Source of the DNA: Candidatus Omnitrophota bacterium
GTDB taxonomy: Bacteria; Omnitrophota; 4484-213
Assembly (NCBI GenBank): GCA_030640885.1
Contig: DAOWIN010000036.1
Span: forward strand, 1-14,904
Reading direction: 5' to 3'
DNA: 14,904 bases
The notes under the pieces are model-generated. The model was not told where the DNA came from, ran no database searches, and worked only from the letters and a program-made list of their open reading frames with translations. Made by a program: the position numbers and the translations under genes. Below are positions 6,589 through 12,855 of this stretch, piece after piece (positions within the stretch are counted from its first letter, which is position 1; the number at the start of each line of letters is the position of its first letter).

Positions 6589-7099
6589 CATTTACGCTAC
6601 CAGTATTGATTATAAAAAAGATAGTGAAATAACTAAAAACTTTTTTGCTACTGTGCAAAATAAAATACACTATGCCACGCACGGGCAAACCGCTGCTGAA
6701 ATGATCGCCAAGAGAGCGGATAGCAAGAAACCGCTGATGGGACTGACAAATTTCAAAGGAGATTATATTACCGCTAATGATATCGCTATTGCAAAAAATT
6801 ATCTTTCTGAAAGTGAAATAAAAAAATTAAATTTAATCGTGTCTCTTTATTTGGATTTCGCGGAATTGCAAGCCATTGAAAAAATGCCGATGAAAATGGC
6901 TGATTGGATAAGAAAACTGGATGAATTTTTAAAAGCAAGCGAAAAGAAATTATTGGATAACGCGGGAAAAGTGAGCCATCAGCAAGCAATGGAAAAAGCT
7001 GACGCGGAATTTACAAAATATAAAAAAGAGCAGAATAAAAATTATATTTCAGATTTTGATCGGGAGGTTAAAAAAATTTTGGAAAAGAGGGAAAAATAA
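6521..7099 (+). pseudogene. RhuM family protein, C-terminal piece (frameshifted)
   Basis: The open frame begins upstream at TTG 6521, but family-like sequence starts at D (6545-6547) with DIRSSERNFYQKVTDIYATS. It goes on through KIHYATHGQTAAEMIAKRAD, GLTNFKG and a helical C-terminal half (NYLSESEIKKLNLIVSLYLD, EKMPMKMADWIRKLDEFLKA) to FDREVKKILEKREK. This is the second half of RhuM, complete to the natural end. No independent start with a ribosome site is visible. The two pieces together would give a full-length protein of about 333 residues. The break may be real decay, or an assembly or base-calling error. Confidence 0.9.
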
Positions 7100-7108
7100 A
7101 ACAACCTC

Positions 7109-7165
7109 GCTTTTGCTTTTGAAAAGTGGGGGAAAGAGAATAGGTTGAGTTTTTGGAGGAATTAA
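7109..7165 (+). repeat. 57-bp direct repeat, right copy (after RhuM)
   Basis: This is the second copy of the methylase-tail repeat (see 6031-6087). It lies in the same frame immediately after the RhuM stop codon (7097-7099), encoding NNLAFAFEKWGKENRLSFWR and N before TAA. The offset between the copies is 1078 bp and covers exactly the RhuM gene. Confidence 0.92.
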
Positions 7166-7170
7166 AATAA

Positions 7171-7284
7171 ATTAGTTTATTATGTGGAATAAAAATAAAT
7201 GCAATCCATTTTTTTGAAGAATATGAAAATGGGAAATATAAACAAGTTTTTCAGTTCAATAAGGAAGTGCAACGCTTGGGATAA
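7171..7284 (+). other. Short orphan coding-like fragment in the 7100-7534 gap
   Basis: An open frame between two stops reads ISLLCGIKINAIHFFEEYEN and GKYKQVFQFNKEVQRLG. It has codon use like the neighbours but no start signal, and I do not recognise it. The remainder of the 7100-7534 gap holds the right copy of the 57-bp repeat, dispersed repeat R2 and AT-rich sequence with no gene. Confidence 0.3.
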
Positions 7285-7383
7285 TATGCTGTCCTAATCG
7301 TTATGAAAAATAATCTCAATCCTCAATAATTCTACAAATAAGATAAGTGCTTAATAAGATTTTCGGAGAAGGCAAGCCGGCGG

Positions 7384-7454
7384 ACAAATTTTTGAATGAG
7401 GCAAGACAGAAGAAAGGCAGAGGAATTATAGAAAAGACATAGAGCAGAAGTTAA
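7384..7454 (+). repeat. Dispersed intergenic repeat, copy R2
   Basis: ACAAATTTTTGAATGAGGCA, then GACAGAAGAAAG and GAATTATAGAAAAGACATAG match 10435-10505 along about 70 nt with small indels. The parent frame (FLNEARQ, then AEELIEKT with shifts) is broken here. Confidence 0.65.
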
Positions 7455-7534
7455 AGAAGATAAATTTGTCAAGTGTGGAGACCTGACCCTCTAACTTATG
7501 ACTATTCCTTTGGCATAAATAAATTACACATAAA

Positions 7535-8812
7535 ATGACTATCCGCGCAACAAATCTAAAGACAAAAAAGATATATTCAGTTCTAGATCTAAATAATGCC
7601 GTAAAAGGAATTTTAAATCGTGAATTTCCAGATACAATCTGGATTCGCGGGGAAATTCAAGATTATAATAAGAATAAGTATAGACAGCATATTTTTTTTG
7701 AGTTATGCGAAAAAGCTCCTGAGATAGATCAAATAATCGCTAAAGTTACAGCAGTAATATTTGAAAACAAAAAAGAGAGAATAATAGAGCTTCTTAAAAA
7801 AGCAGAAAATGGATTTGAACTCCAAGATGGAATTGAAGTAAAACTTTTATGCAAAATAAATTTTTATTCACAAAGAGGGAGTTTTAATTTAATAGTAGAA
7901 AGTATTGATCCTGTCTATACTCTTGGTAAATTAGCACAAAATCGGCAAAGGACAATTGCAGAACTTAGGGCAAAGGGGTTGCTGGATAGAAATAAAAAGC
8001 TTTCTTTTCCTGAAGTTCCTTTAAAGATAGGGCTGATAACTGCTTATGATAGCGCCGCTTTCAACGATTTTGTGGAGGGGCTAAAAAGAAGTCAATATGC
8101 TTTTAAAATTTTCTGCTTTAATTCTTTTATGCAAGGTAAAAATGTGGAAGCGGATATATGCGCTGCATTAAATTATTTTAATAAATGTAATGATTTAGAT
8201 GCAATTGTTATAACCAGAGGCGGCGGCTCGACCGCAGACCTAAGCTGGTTTGATAATGCAAAAATAGCCCAGAGAATTGCTTTGTCTCAAATACCTGTTC
8301 TTAGTGGAATTGGTCATGAAATAAATATTACAATTACCGATATGGCTTCTCATACTTCCAAAAAGACACCAACGGCTATTGCTCAATTTCTCGTAAATAA
8401 AGTAGAAGAGTTCCTAAAAAAAATTGATGAGAAAAATACGGAAATAATATTTTTAGCTCAAGAAATTTTACAAACCCATAAGCAAAGACTTGAATTAGTA
8501 GTTACTAATATGGAGTTAAAAACTCACAAATTTTTAGGTTCACATAAAGAGAATCTTGCCTCTTTAACCAATGAAATTCAAATAGAAAGTAATAATTTTA
8601 TACGAAATTCAAAGACGAAGATAAAACACTATGAAACCAGAATTAAAGATTTGGATCCAATAAATATTATAAGAAGGGGATTTAGCATAACTAAGACCGA
8701 CAAAGGGGAAACGGTAAGAAGTATAAAGGATATAAGCAAAGATGACGAGGTAATAACGATTGTTTCTGATGGTGAAATTGGGAGTAAAGTAAACTTTATA
8801 AGAAAGGAGTAA
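7535..8812 (+). CDS. xseA: Exodeoxyribonuclease VII large subunit
   Basis: With 425 residues it is close to the usual length of XseA. Residues about 10-110 form the OB-fold DNA-binding domain (YSVLDLNNAVKGILNREFPD, then IWIRGEIQDY). The catalytic domain has GLITAYDSAAFNDF (family GxITSxxGAAxxD), ITRGGGSTADLSWFDN with RGGGS at 228-232, and PVLSGIGHEINITITDMASH followed by TPTAIAQ. The C-terminal part is a long coiled coil ending in the conserved INIIRRGFSITKTDKGETVR. The enzyme digests single-stranded DNA from both ends in mismatch repair and recombination, together with XseB. The xseB start follows one base after the stop, and the AAGGAG site for xseB lies inside the end of xseA, so translation is coupled. 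No strong ribosome site precedes ATG 7535. Confidence 0.97.
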   Translation: MTIRATNLKTKKIYSVLDLNNAVKGILNREFPDTIWIRGEIQDYNKNKYRQHIFFELCEKAPEIDQIIAKVTAVIFENKKERIIELLKKAENGFELQDGIEVKLLCKINFYSQRGSFNLIVESIDPVYTLGKLAQNRQRTIAELRAKGLLDRNKKLSFPEVPLKIGLITAYDSAAFNDFVEGLKRSQYAFKIFCFNSFMQGKNVEADICAALNYFNKCNDLDAIVITRGGGSTADLSWFDNAKIAQRIALSQIPVLSGIGHEINITITDMASHTSKKTPTAIAQFLVNKVEEFLKKIDEKNTEIIFLAQEILQTHKQRLELVVTNMELKTHKFLGSHKENLASLTNEIQIESNNFIRNSKTKIKHYETRIKDLDPINIIRRGFSITKTDKGETVRSIKDISKDDEVITIVSDGEIGSKVNFIRKE

Positions 8813-8813
8813 A

Positions 8814-9056
8814 ATGGCAAAAGAAAAAATTAAATATGGAGAAGCAATTCAGGAATTAGAGAAAATACTTCAAGGAATTCAAGGTGGAGATGTTGATGTA
8901 GATGATCTTGCCAAGGAAACTAAGAGAGCTATTGAATTGATCAAGATTTGTAAAAGCAAAATAGAAAAGACAGAGATAGAAATAAAAAAAGTTGTAGAGA
9001 GTTTTAGGCAAAATAAGACATCCGAAGATAATAAAGCAGAAAGTAATAAAAAATAA
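8814..9056 (+). CDS. xseB: Exodeoxyribonuclease VII small subunit
   Basis: The protein is 80 residues, which is typical for XseB. The segment YGEAIQELEKILQGIQGGDV is the family signature (normally FEExLxxLExIVxxLExG) and is followed by helices rich in leucine, isoleucine and lysine that form the coiled-coil scaffold for several copies of XseB per XseA. The tail (KTSEDNKAESNKK) is charged and likely disordered. The gene is coupled to xseA, with one base between the stop and the ATG and the ribosome site AAGGAG six bases before the start. Confidence 0.95.
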   Translation: MAKEKIKYGEAIQELEKILQGIQGGDVDVDDLAKETKRAIELIKICKSKIEKTEIEIKKVVESFRQNKTSEDNKAESNKK

Positions 9057-9077
9057 AATTGCACATTTCAAACTCGT

Positions 9078-9160
9078 ATTGGAATTGCAATAATCAGGGG
9101 ACATCCTAAAAATCAGGATGTCTGATTACAACGATTAAAAGAGGGATTACAGCGATTAAA
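9078..9160. repeat. Repeat-rich spacer: dispersed-repeat fragment R5, hairpin, and 16-bp tandem copies
   Basis: ATTGGAATTGCAATAATCA (9078-9096) matches the 5' end of the dispersed repeat (10412-10430) with one change. GACATCCT (9100-9107) pairs with AGGATGTC (9115-9122) across seven bases, but no T-run follows, so it is not an ordinary terminator. GATTACAACGATTAAA (9124-9139) recurs at 9145-9160 with one mismatch. Confidence 0.65.
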
Positions 9161-9227
9161 GAAAAGTTGAGGAGTTGATAGAAAATAGGGACAGCGATCA
9201 TTTTCAAGAAAATTCAGGGGAGAAACG

Positions 9228-10250
9228 ATGAAAAATATAGTAGGTAAAGAATACATTAAATTTTTGAATGAAATTAAATCGCGCATTGTTACAGCGAGGA
9301 TTCAGGCGATTAGGTCAGTTAATAAAGAACTTATAAAGTTATACTGGGATATCGGTAAAAGCATTGTGGAACGCCAGAAACAATTTGGTTGGGGAAAAGG
9401 AGTTGTGGAGCAATTATCTCAAGACCTTACTAATGAATATGCGACTTTTGAAGGATTTTCCCGGGATAATCTTTGGCGGATGAGAATGTTTTATCTTGGA
9501 TATAAAGATGAGCAAAAACTGGCACAGCTTGTGCCAGAATTACCTTGGGGACATAACATTCTCATTATGCAGAAAATAAAAAACATAAAAGAGCGAAAAT
9601 ATTACATAACATCAGGTATTAAATTTGGCTGGTCAAGGAATGTGCTTCTCAATCAGATAAAAGCCAATGCGTATGCATTGAGCCAAAGAAAGAAAACCCA
9701 CAATTTTCCGAGAGCTCTGCCTGTTTATCTTGCCGAACAGGCGGATGAAACAATAAAAAGCGTTTACAACCTTGATTTTCTTGGTATTACCAAACCGGTT
9801 ATGGAGCGGGATCTTGAGAGACGACTTGTGGAGAAAATCAAACAGTTTATTCTGGAGCTTGGTTACGGATTTTCATTTCTCGGCAGTCAATACCGGCTCA
9901 CTTTGGGAAATAACGAATATTTTGTTGATCTTCTATTTTTCAACCGCAAACTGAAATGTCTTGTGGCGCTTGAACTTAAAACGGGTAAGTTTGAGCCTGA
10001 ATATGCCGGCAAAATGGATTTTTACCTGCATTTATTGGATGAACAAGTGAAGTTGAAAAATGAGAATCCGTCAATAGGTATTATTCTATGTGCGGATAAA
10101 GATAACATTGTGGTTGAATATGCTTTACGCAGTGTTAAAAAACCTGTGGGTGTTGCTGAATACTATCTCACAAAAAAACTTCCCAAAAAGTTGCAAGGCA
10201 AACTTCCTGATGCTAAGTTGTTTAAACAATCGATTGAAGAAGAAATTTAA
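9228..10250 (+). CDS. DUF1016 / YhcG-type PD-(D/E)XK nuclease family protein
   Basis: With 340 residues it has the family's two parts. Residues about 1-150 are the DUF1016 N-terminal domain (NKELIKLYWDIGKSIVERQK, then GFSRDNLWRMRMFY and LPWGHNILIM). Residues about 180-330 are the nuclease-like domain, with FVDLLFFNRKL (D234) and LVALELKTGKFEPEYAGKMD (E249, K251), the D...ExK arrangement of the PD-(D/E)XK fold. This copy keeps all the expected acidic and lysine residues, so it is probably active. Related genes lie beside restriction-modification and other defence genes, which fits the decayed locus upstream; the biological target is not established. The ribosome site AGGGGAG sits six bases before ATG 9228. 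Repeats lie on both sides. Confidence 0.92.
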   Translation: MKNIVGKEYIKFLNEIKSRIVTARIQAIRSVNKELIKLYWDIGKSIVERQKQFGWGKGVVEQLSQDLTNEYATFEGFSRDNLWRMRMFYLGYKDEQKLAQLVPELPWGHNILIMQKIKNIKERKYYITSGIKFGWSRNVLLNQIKANAYALSQRKKTHNFPRALPVYLAEQADETIKSVYNLDFLGITKPVMERDLERRLVEKIKQFILELGYGFSFLGSQYRLTLGNNEYFVDLLFFNRKLKCLVALELKTGKFEPEYAGKMDFYLHLLDEQVKLKNENPSIGIILCADKDNIVVEYALRSVKKPVGVAEYYLTKKLPKKLQGKLPDAKLFKQSIEEEI

Positions 10251-10320
10251 TTTAGTAAAAAAAAGTATTCTTAAGGTTGTTGCCAAAAGCCCCACAGATC
10301 CGACCAAATACTATAAATTA

Positions 10321-10367
10321 CTATGACATTTTACTGCGACAATACTGCGACATTATACTGTGACATA
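10321..10367 (+). repeat. Short imperfect tandem repeat (TACTGCGACA-like units)
   Basis: Units starting at 10321 (CTATGACATTT), 10332 (TACTGCGACAA), 10343 (TACTGCGACATTA) and 10356 (TACTGTGACATA) are 11-13 bp long and share TGYGACA. The array lies between the DUF1016 gene and dispersed repeat R3. No gene is apparent in this 264-bp gap. Confidence 0.6.
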
Positions 10368-10411
10368 TAACGATGAAAAAATATGTTTTTAAGCGGATAT
10401 TTTAGGTTTCT

Positions 10412-10505
10412 ATTGGAATTGTAATAATCAAACTACAAATTTCTGAATGGGGCAAGGCAGAAGAAACACTGAAATTATAGAGAAGACATAGGGTAGGAAT
10501 TGGAG
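10412..10505 (+). repeat. Dispersed intergenic repeat, copy R3 (longest)
   Basis: This copy joins both halves of the family. The 5' half (10412-10460) matches R1 at 5690-5738, and the 3' half (ACAAATTTCTGAATGGGGCA, then AAATTATAGAGAAGACATAG) matches R2 at 7384-7454. Two CAA codons of the R1 frame are TAA here, so this copy does not code. Confidence 0.7.
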
Positions 10506-10514
10506 TAATCGCAT

Positions 10515-10922
10515 ATGTTAGGATATTTGATTTTACTATTTACCTTAATTCCAGTTATAGAGCTGGCTTTTTTGATAAGGATTGGCCAGTATATAGGAAT
10601 AAGCTGGACGCTTGGTGTTGTTATCTTTACAGGCGTAGCCGGTGCATATCTGGCAAAGATGCAGGGGCTTATTACTCTACGCAGGATACAGGAAGATGTA
10701 AATCAAGGCAGGATGCCAACGGAGAAATTGTTTGACGGCGTTTTAATTCTATGTAGTGGTATATTGCTTTTGACCCCCGGTTTCATAACAGATATAATAG
10801 GTCTTATGGGTTTGATTCCCTTGACGCGGGATTTGTTTAAACGCTGGCTTAAGCGAAAGATAGAGGATATGATTAGCCGTGGAGAAGCCATTACGATTAC
10901 ATCGTTTAAGGGACATAGATAA
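10515..10922 (+). CDS. fxsA: FxsA family membrane protein
   Basis: The protein is 135 residues and begins GYLILLFTLIPVIELAFLIR with hydrophobic segments at about 1-22, 28-48 and 73-100. The C-terminal half has the family's LLLTPGFITDIIGLMGLIPLTRDLFKRWL, with the conserved LTPGFxTDxxGxxxLxPxxR pattern, followed by a basic cytoplasmic tail. FxsA is an inner-membrane protein. The Escherichia coli protein, when overproduced, relieves exclusion of phage T7 by the F plasmid; its normal role is unknown. A ribosome site (TTGGAG) lies nine bases before ATG 10515. The gene is flanked by dispersed repeats and appears to be alone. Confidence 0.93.
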   Translation: MLGYLILLFTLIPVIELAFLIRIGQYIGISWTLGVVIFTGVAGAYLAKMQGLITLRRIQEDVNQGRMPTEKLFDGVLILCSGILLLTPGFITDIIGLMGLIPLTRDLFKRWLKRKIEDMISRGEAITITSFKGHR

Positions 10923-10936
10923 GGGGCATTTAACAG

Positions 10937-10964
10937 ACAAGTTTTTGAATGGGGTGAACCAGAA
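10937..10964 (+). repeat. Dispersed intergenic repeat, copy R4 (fragment)
   Basis: ACAAGTTTTTGAATGGGG then TGAACCAGAA matches the core of R3 at about 22 of 28 bases by eye. It lies between the fxsA stop and the small frame at 10984. Confidence 0.5.
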
Positions 10965-10983
10965 AAAGAATAAGAGGTAAAAA

Positions 10984-11109
10984 ATGAAAATAAAAGTACA
11001 AAAATTAATACAAGAACAGCTTAAAGAAATGGGTGTGCTTGATTGGTCAATATGGCAAAAGGGGTTTTGTGTTTTACCTGTAAAAAACATTATAATTTCA
11101 GTAAATTAA
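10984..11109 (+). pseudogene. 41-codon frame, likely N-terminal remnant of a cupin-domain gene
   Basis: A ribosome site (AAGAGGT) lies before ATG 10984, and the frame reads MKIKVQKLIQEQLKEMGVLD then WSIWQKGFCVLPVKNIIISVN and TAA. The first 27 residues match the start of small single-domain cupin proteins of the DUF861/EutQ-like type (EKxTxEELKEMGVxDWPIWEKE), but the barrel-forming rest is absent and the last residues look like a frameshifted continuation. It may be translated as a short peptide or be a pure relic. It lies just before a strong promoter. Confidence 0.4.
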
Positions 11110-11118
11110 TAAAAACAC

Positions 11119-11148
11119 TTGACAAGCACGCATTTCTAAGTGTATAAT
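11119..11148 (+). promoter_or_regulatory. Consensus sigma-70 promoter before the SIMPL gene
   Basis: TTGACA (11119-11124) and TATAAT (11143-11148) are both perfect hexamers with an 18-bp spacer. Transcription should start near 11155, about 165 nt before the SIMPL start codon and just ahead of a structured leader and terminator. Confidence 0.85.
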
Positions 11149-11154
11149 ACTTTT

Positions 11155-11247
11155 AATAGTACAAATATATGTCCCGTGTTCGAAGGGCTAAATCCCGGAC
11201 TTTAAAAAAGTAAAACCTTCGTGGTTGAAACCACGAAGGTTTTTTTA
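11155..11247 (+). ncRNA. Structured leader or small RNA ended by an intrinsic terminator (attenuator candidate)
   Basis: From the predicted start at about 11155 to the terminator T-run is about 93 nt. GTCC (11171-11174) can pair with GGAC (11197-11200), and GGG (11185-11187) with CCC (11194-11196). CGAAGG (11181-11186) can alternatively pair with CCTTCG (11216-11221), the left arm of the terminator, so an antiterminator form is possible. The next gene starts at 11322. I do not recognise a known riboswitch class. A free-standing small RNA is the other reading. Confidence 0.5.
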
Positions 11248-11250
11248 TTT
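11212..11250 (+). terminator. Strong intrinsic terminator between promoter and SIMPL gene
   Basis: AAAACCTTCGTGG (11212-11224) pairs with CCACGAAGGTTTT (11231-11243), a 13-bp perfect stem with the six-base loop TTGAAA, followed by TTTTTTTATTT. It lies 72-110 nt before the SIMPL start codon and downstream of the promoter at 11119. Confidence 0.9.
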
Positions 11251-11265
11251 TAATAACCAAAAGAT

Positions 11266-11310
11266 ATCCTGTAAAATTCAGGATGTTTGTTATAACAAAG
11301 TTATAACAAA
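11266..11310. promoter_or_regulatory. Hairpin and doubled GTTATAAC palindrome before the SIMPL gene
   Basis: ATCCTG (11266-11271) can pair with CAGGAT (11279-11284). GTTATAACAAA is then repeated exactly in tandem (11289-11299 and 11300-11310), and each copy holds the 8-bp palindrome GTTATAAC. The second copy touches the AAGGAG ribosome site. An operator or a translational control element is possible; no regulator is identified. Confidence 0.45.
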
Positions 11311-11321
11311 GGAGACAAACG

Positions 11322-12074
11322 ATGGAAGGATTGAAAGTTTTAAGAAGCACCCAAATTATTATCCTTGGGATATGCTTTGTCGTTGCTACGATAATATCTA
11401 CGATTATATTTACCAAGGGTTTTATGCAGGTTAAGAAATTTTCCAGTGAGGTAATTGATGTGACTGGGTCGGCAGAGAAGAAAATCCTATCTGATTATAT
11501 CGTATGGAATGCGGAATTTTCGTGCAGAAACCCGCAAATGACAACTGCTTTTGCTAAATTAAAACAAGACCTAACCAAGGTAAAACAATATCTTTTCGCT
11601 AAAGGAATCAAAGAAAATGAGATTATAGTTTCTCAGGTAGATACAAAGGTTCTTTACAAGAAGACTGAAGAGGGTTATAACACCAATGAGATTGAAGGTT
11701 ACTTTGTAAGTCAAGATGTGCAGGTTTTATCTTATGATGTTGGAAAGGTGACAGAGGTGTCTAGACAATCCACAGAATTGATCAATCAAGATATCCAGTT
11801 TATTTCCGAGAAACCTGATTATTTTTACACCAAATTAAGTGAGCTAAAAATTGAGATGTTGGCAAAAGCAACGCAGAATGCAAAGGAACGGGCAATAAGC
11901 ATGGCTGATTCAACCGGAAATAAAATAGGGCTTATGCGTTCAGCCAAAATGGGGATTTTTCAAATAACCCCTGTAAATTCGTATGAAGTATCATGGTATG
12001 GCAATAATGATACCTCTTCTTACAAAAAGAAAGTAACCGCAGTTGTTAGCGTAAAATTTTCTATAGCAGAATAA
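11322..12074 (+). CDS. SIMPL domain (DUF541) protein, membrane-anchored
   Basis: The protein has 250 residues. Residues about 10-32 (TQIIILGICFVVATIISTII) form an uncleaved signal anchor, so the rest should lie outside the cytoplasmic membrane. The SIMPL/DUF541 domain covers about 42-248: VIDVTGSAEKKILSDYIVWN, a long helical-sheet middle, ATQNAKERAISMADSTGNKI (the family's AxxxAxxxAxxxAxxxG helix) and KKVTAVVSVKFSIAE as the final strand. Such proteins are linked to oxidative or envelope stress in some bacteria, but no single reaction is known. AAGGAG lies seven bases before ATG 11322. The start is firm. Expression probably depends on the promoter at 11119 and must pass the terminator at 11212-11250, unless another promoter exists. 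Confidence 0.9.
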   Translation: MEGLKVLRSTQIIILGICFVVATIISTIIFTKGFMQVKKFSSEVIDVTGSAEKKILSDYIVWNAEFSCRNPQMTTAFAKLKQDLTKVKQYLFAKGIKENEIIVSQVDTKVLYKKTEEGYNTNEIEGYFVSQDVQVLSYDVGKVTEVSRQSTELINQDIQFISEKPDYFYTKLSELKIEMLAKATQNAKERAISMADSTGNKIGLMRSAKMGIFQITPVNSYEVSWYGNNDTSSYKKKVTAVVSVKFSIAE

Positions 12075-12156
12075 ATATTTTTTAACTTTTCCTACAAAGT
12101 TTCGAAAGCTTTCAAGACGAAGGTGGATGTTTCCACTTGACACTTATAAGGGAAAA

Positions 12157-12753
12157 ATGATTTTAGAATCTATTATTGTAGGAGCAGTAGGGGCAAATTG
12201 CTATATTTTCGGCGATGAGCAAACTGGCGAGGTAGCTATTATTGACCCGGGGGCAGAGGCGGAGAAGATAAAAAAGTCTCTTACGCAGGGCAATTACATT
12301 GCCCGCTTCATTATCAACACCCACGGGCATATTGACCATATTGGGGCAAATGATAAATTCGGTCTGTCCATTTTTATCCATAAAGAAGACGCATCCTTTT
12401 TGACCGACCCGACAAAAAATCTATCTTTGTGGATGGGCAGTTCCTATAAATCGCCAGCGGCAAGCAGATTATTAGAGGATGGAGAGAAGATAGAAATCGG
12501 CAGTTTAATTTTAGAGGTTATACACACTCCCGGGCATACCCCGGGAGGAATTTGTTTGAAATGCGGAGATGTTTTATTTAGCGGCGATACACTGTTTTGC
12601 GGGGGGATAGGCAGGACAGACATTCCCGGCGGTTCAGAAGAAATATTATTGAAATCAATAAAAGAAAAATTATTTTGTTTAGATGACAAAATGACTATCT
12701 ATCCCGGGCACGGAGTGTCTTCTACATTAGGAAAAGAGAAAAAACAGTTTTAA
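12157..12753 (+). CDS. MBL-fold metallo-hydrolase, glyoxalase II-like
   Basis: The 198-residue protein starts MILESIIVGAVGANCYIFGD, the family's N-terminal strand. Metal ligands are all present: H56, H58, D60 and H61 in THGHIDHIGA, H127 in HTPGHTPGG, D144 in FSGDTLF and H185 in YPGHG. This is the short YcbL-type glyoxalase II, which hydrolyses S-lactoylglutathione or similar thioesters with a two-metal centre in the cytoplasm. The substrate here is inferred. A start at 12127 would add ten residues, but it lies inside the hairpin AGGTGGA/TCCACTT (12121-12138), whereas ATG 12157 has AAGGG five bases ahead and matches the family start. The gap to the SIMPL gene holds GAAAGCTTTC (12104-12113). 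Confidence 0.92.
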   Translation: MILESIIVGAVGANCYIFGDEQTGEVAIIDPGAEAEKIKKSLTQGNYIARFIINTHGHIDHIGANDKFGLSIFIHKEDASFLTDPTKNLSLWMGSSYKSPAASRLLEDGEKIEIGSLILEVIHTPGHTPGGICLKCGDVLFSGDTLFCGGIGRTDIPGGSEEILLKSIKEKLFCLDDKMTIYPGHGVSSTLGKEKKQF

Positions 12754-12777
12754 AATGCAAAATCTGATTACTTGTCC

Positions 12778-12806
12778 TTGACACCACAAATTTATTCTTA
12801 TATAAT
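12778..12806 (+). promoter_or_regulatory. Consensus sigma-70 promoter of the fic gene
   Basis: TTGACA (12778-12783), a 17-bp spacer, and TATAAT (12801-12806) make a perfect promoter. The expected start is near 12813, giving a leader of about 43 nt before ATG 12856. Confidence 0.88.
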
Positions 12807-12829
12807 CTTATATAGTTAAAATATAAGAT
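12805..12829. promoter_or_regulatory. Inverted-repeat operator candidate over the fic transcription start
   Basis: ATCTTATAT (12805-12813) and ATATAAGAT (12821-12829) form a perfect 9-bp inverted repeat around AGTTAAA. It overlaps the last bases of the -10 box and the expected start point, the usual place for a repressor site. The Fic protein ends in a winged-helix-like domain, so self-control is plausible. Confidence 0.6.
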
Positions 12830-12855
12830 AATTTTTTTGATAGAATTATAGAAAT

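Noticed and set aside
7467..7498. GTCAAGTGTGGAGACCTGAC as the end of a Y1-type (IS200/REP) transposon
   Set aside because: It resembles such ends, but no transposase, partner end or hairpin was found, so it is only a weak suspicion.
10749..11090. Minus-strand open frame of 113 codons across the end of fxsA
   Set aside because: It overlaps the conserved end of FxsA, has phenylalanine- and serine-rich composition typical of antisense frames and no start signal.
11171..11200. TTCGAA and paired arms recall a tRNA T-arm, or a preQ1-type riboswitch with its A-rich tail
   Set aside because: No acceptor, D or anticodon arm of a tRNA can be built, and the preQ1 core sequence is absent.
12127..12156. 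Earlier start of the metallo-hydrolase
   Set aside because: It lies in a hairpin, has no properly spaced ribosome site and adds ten residues outside the family alignment.
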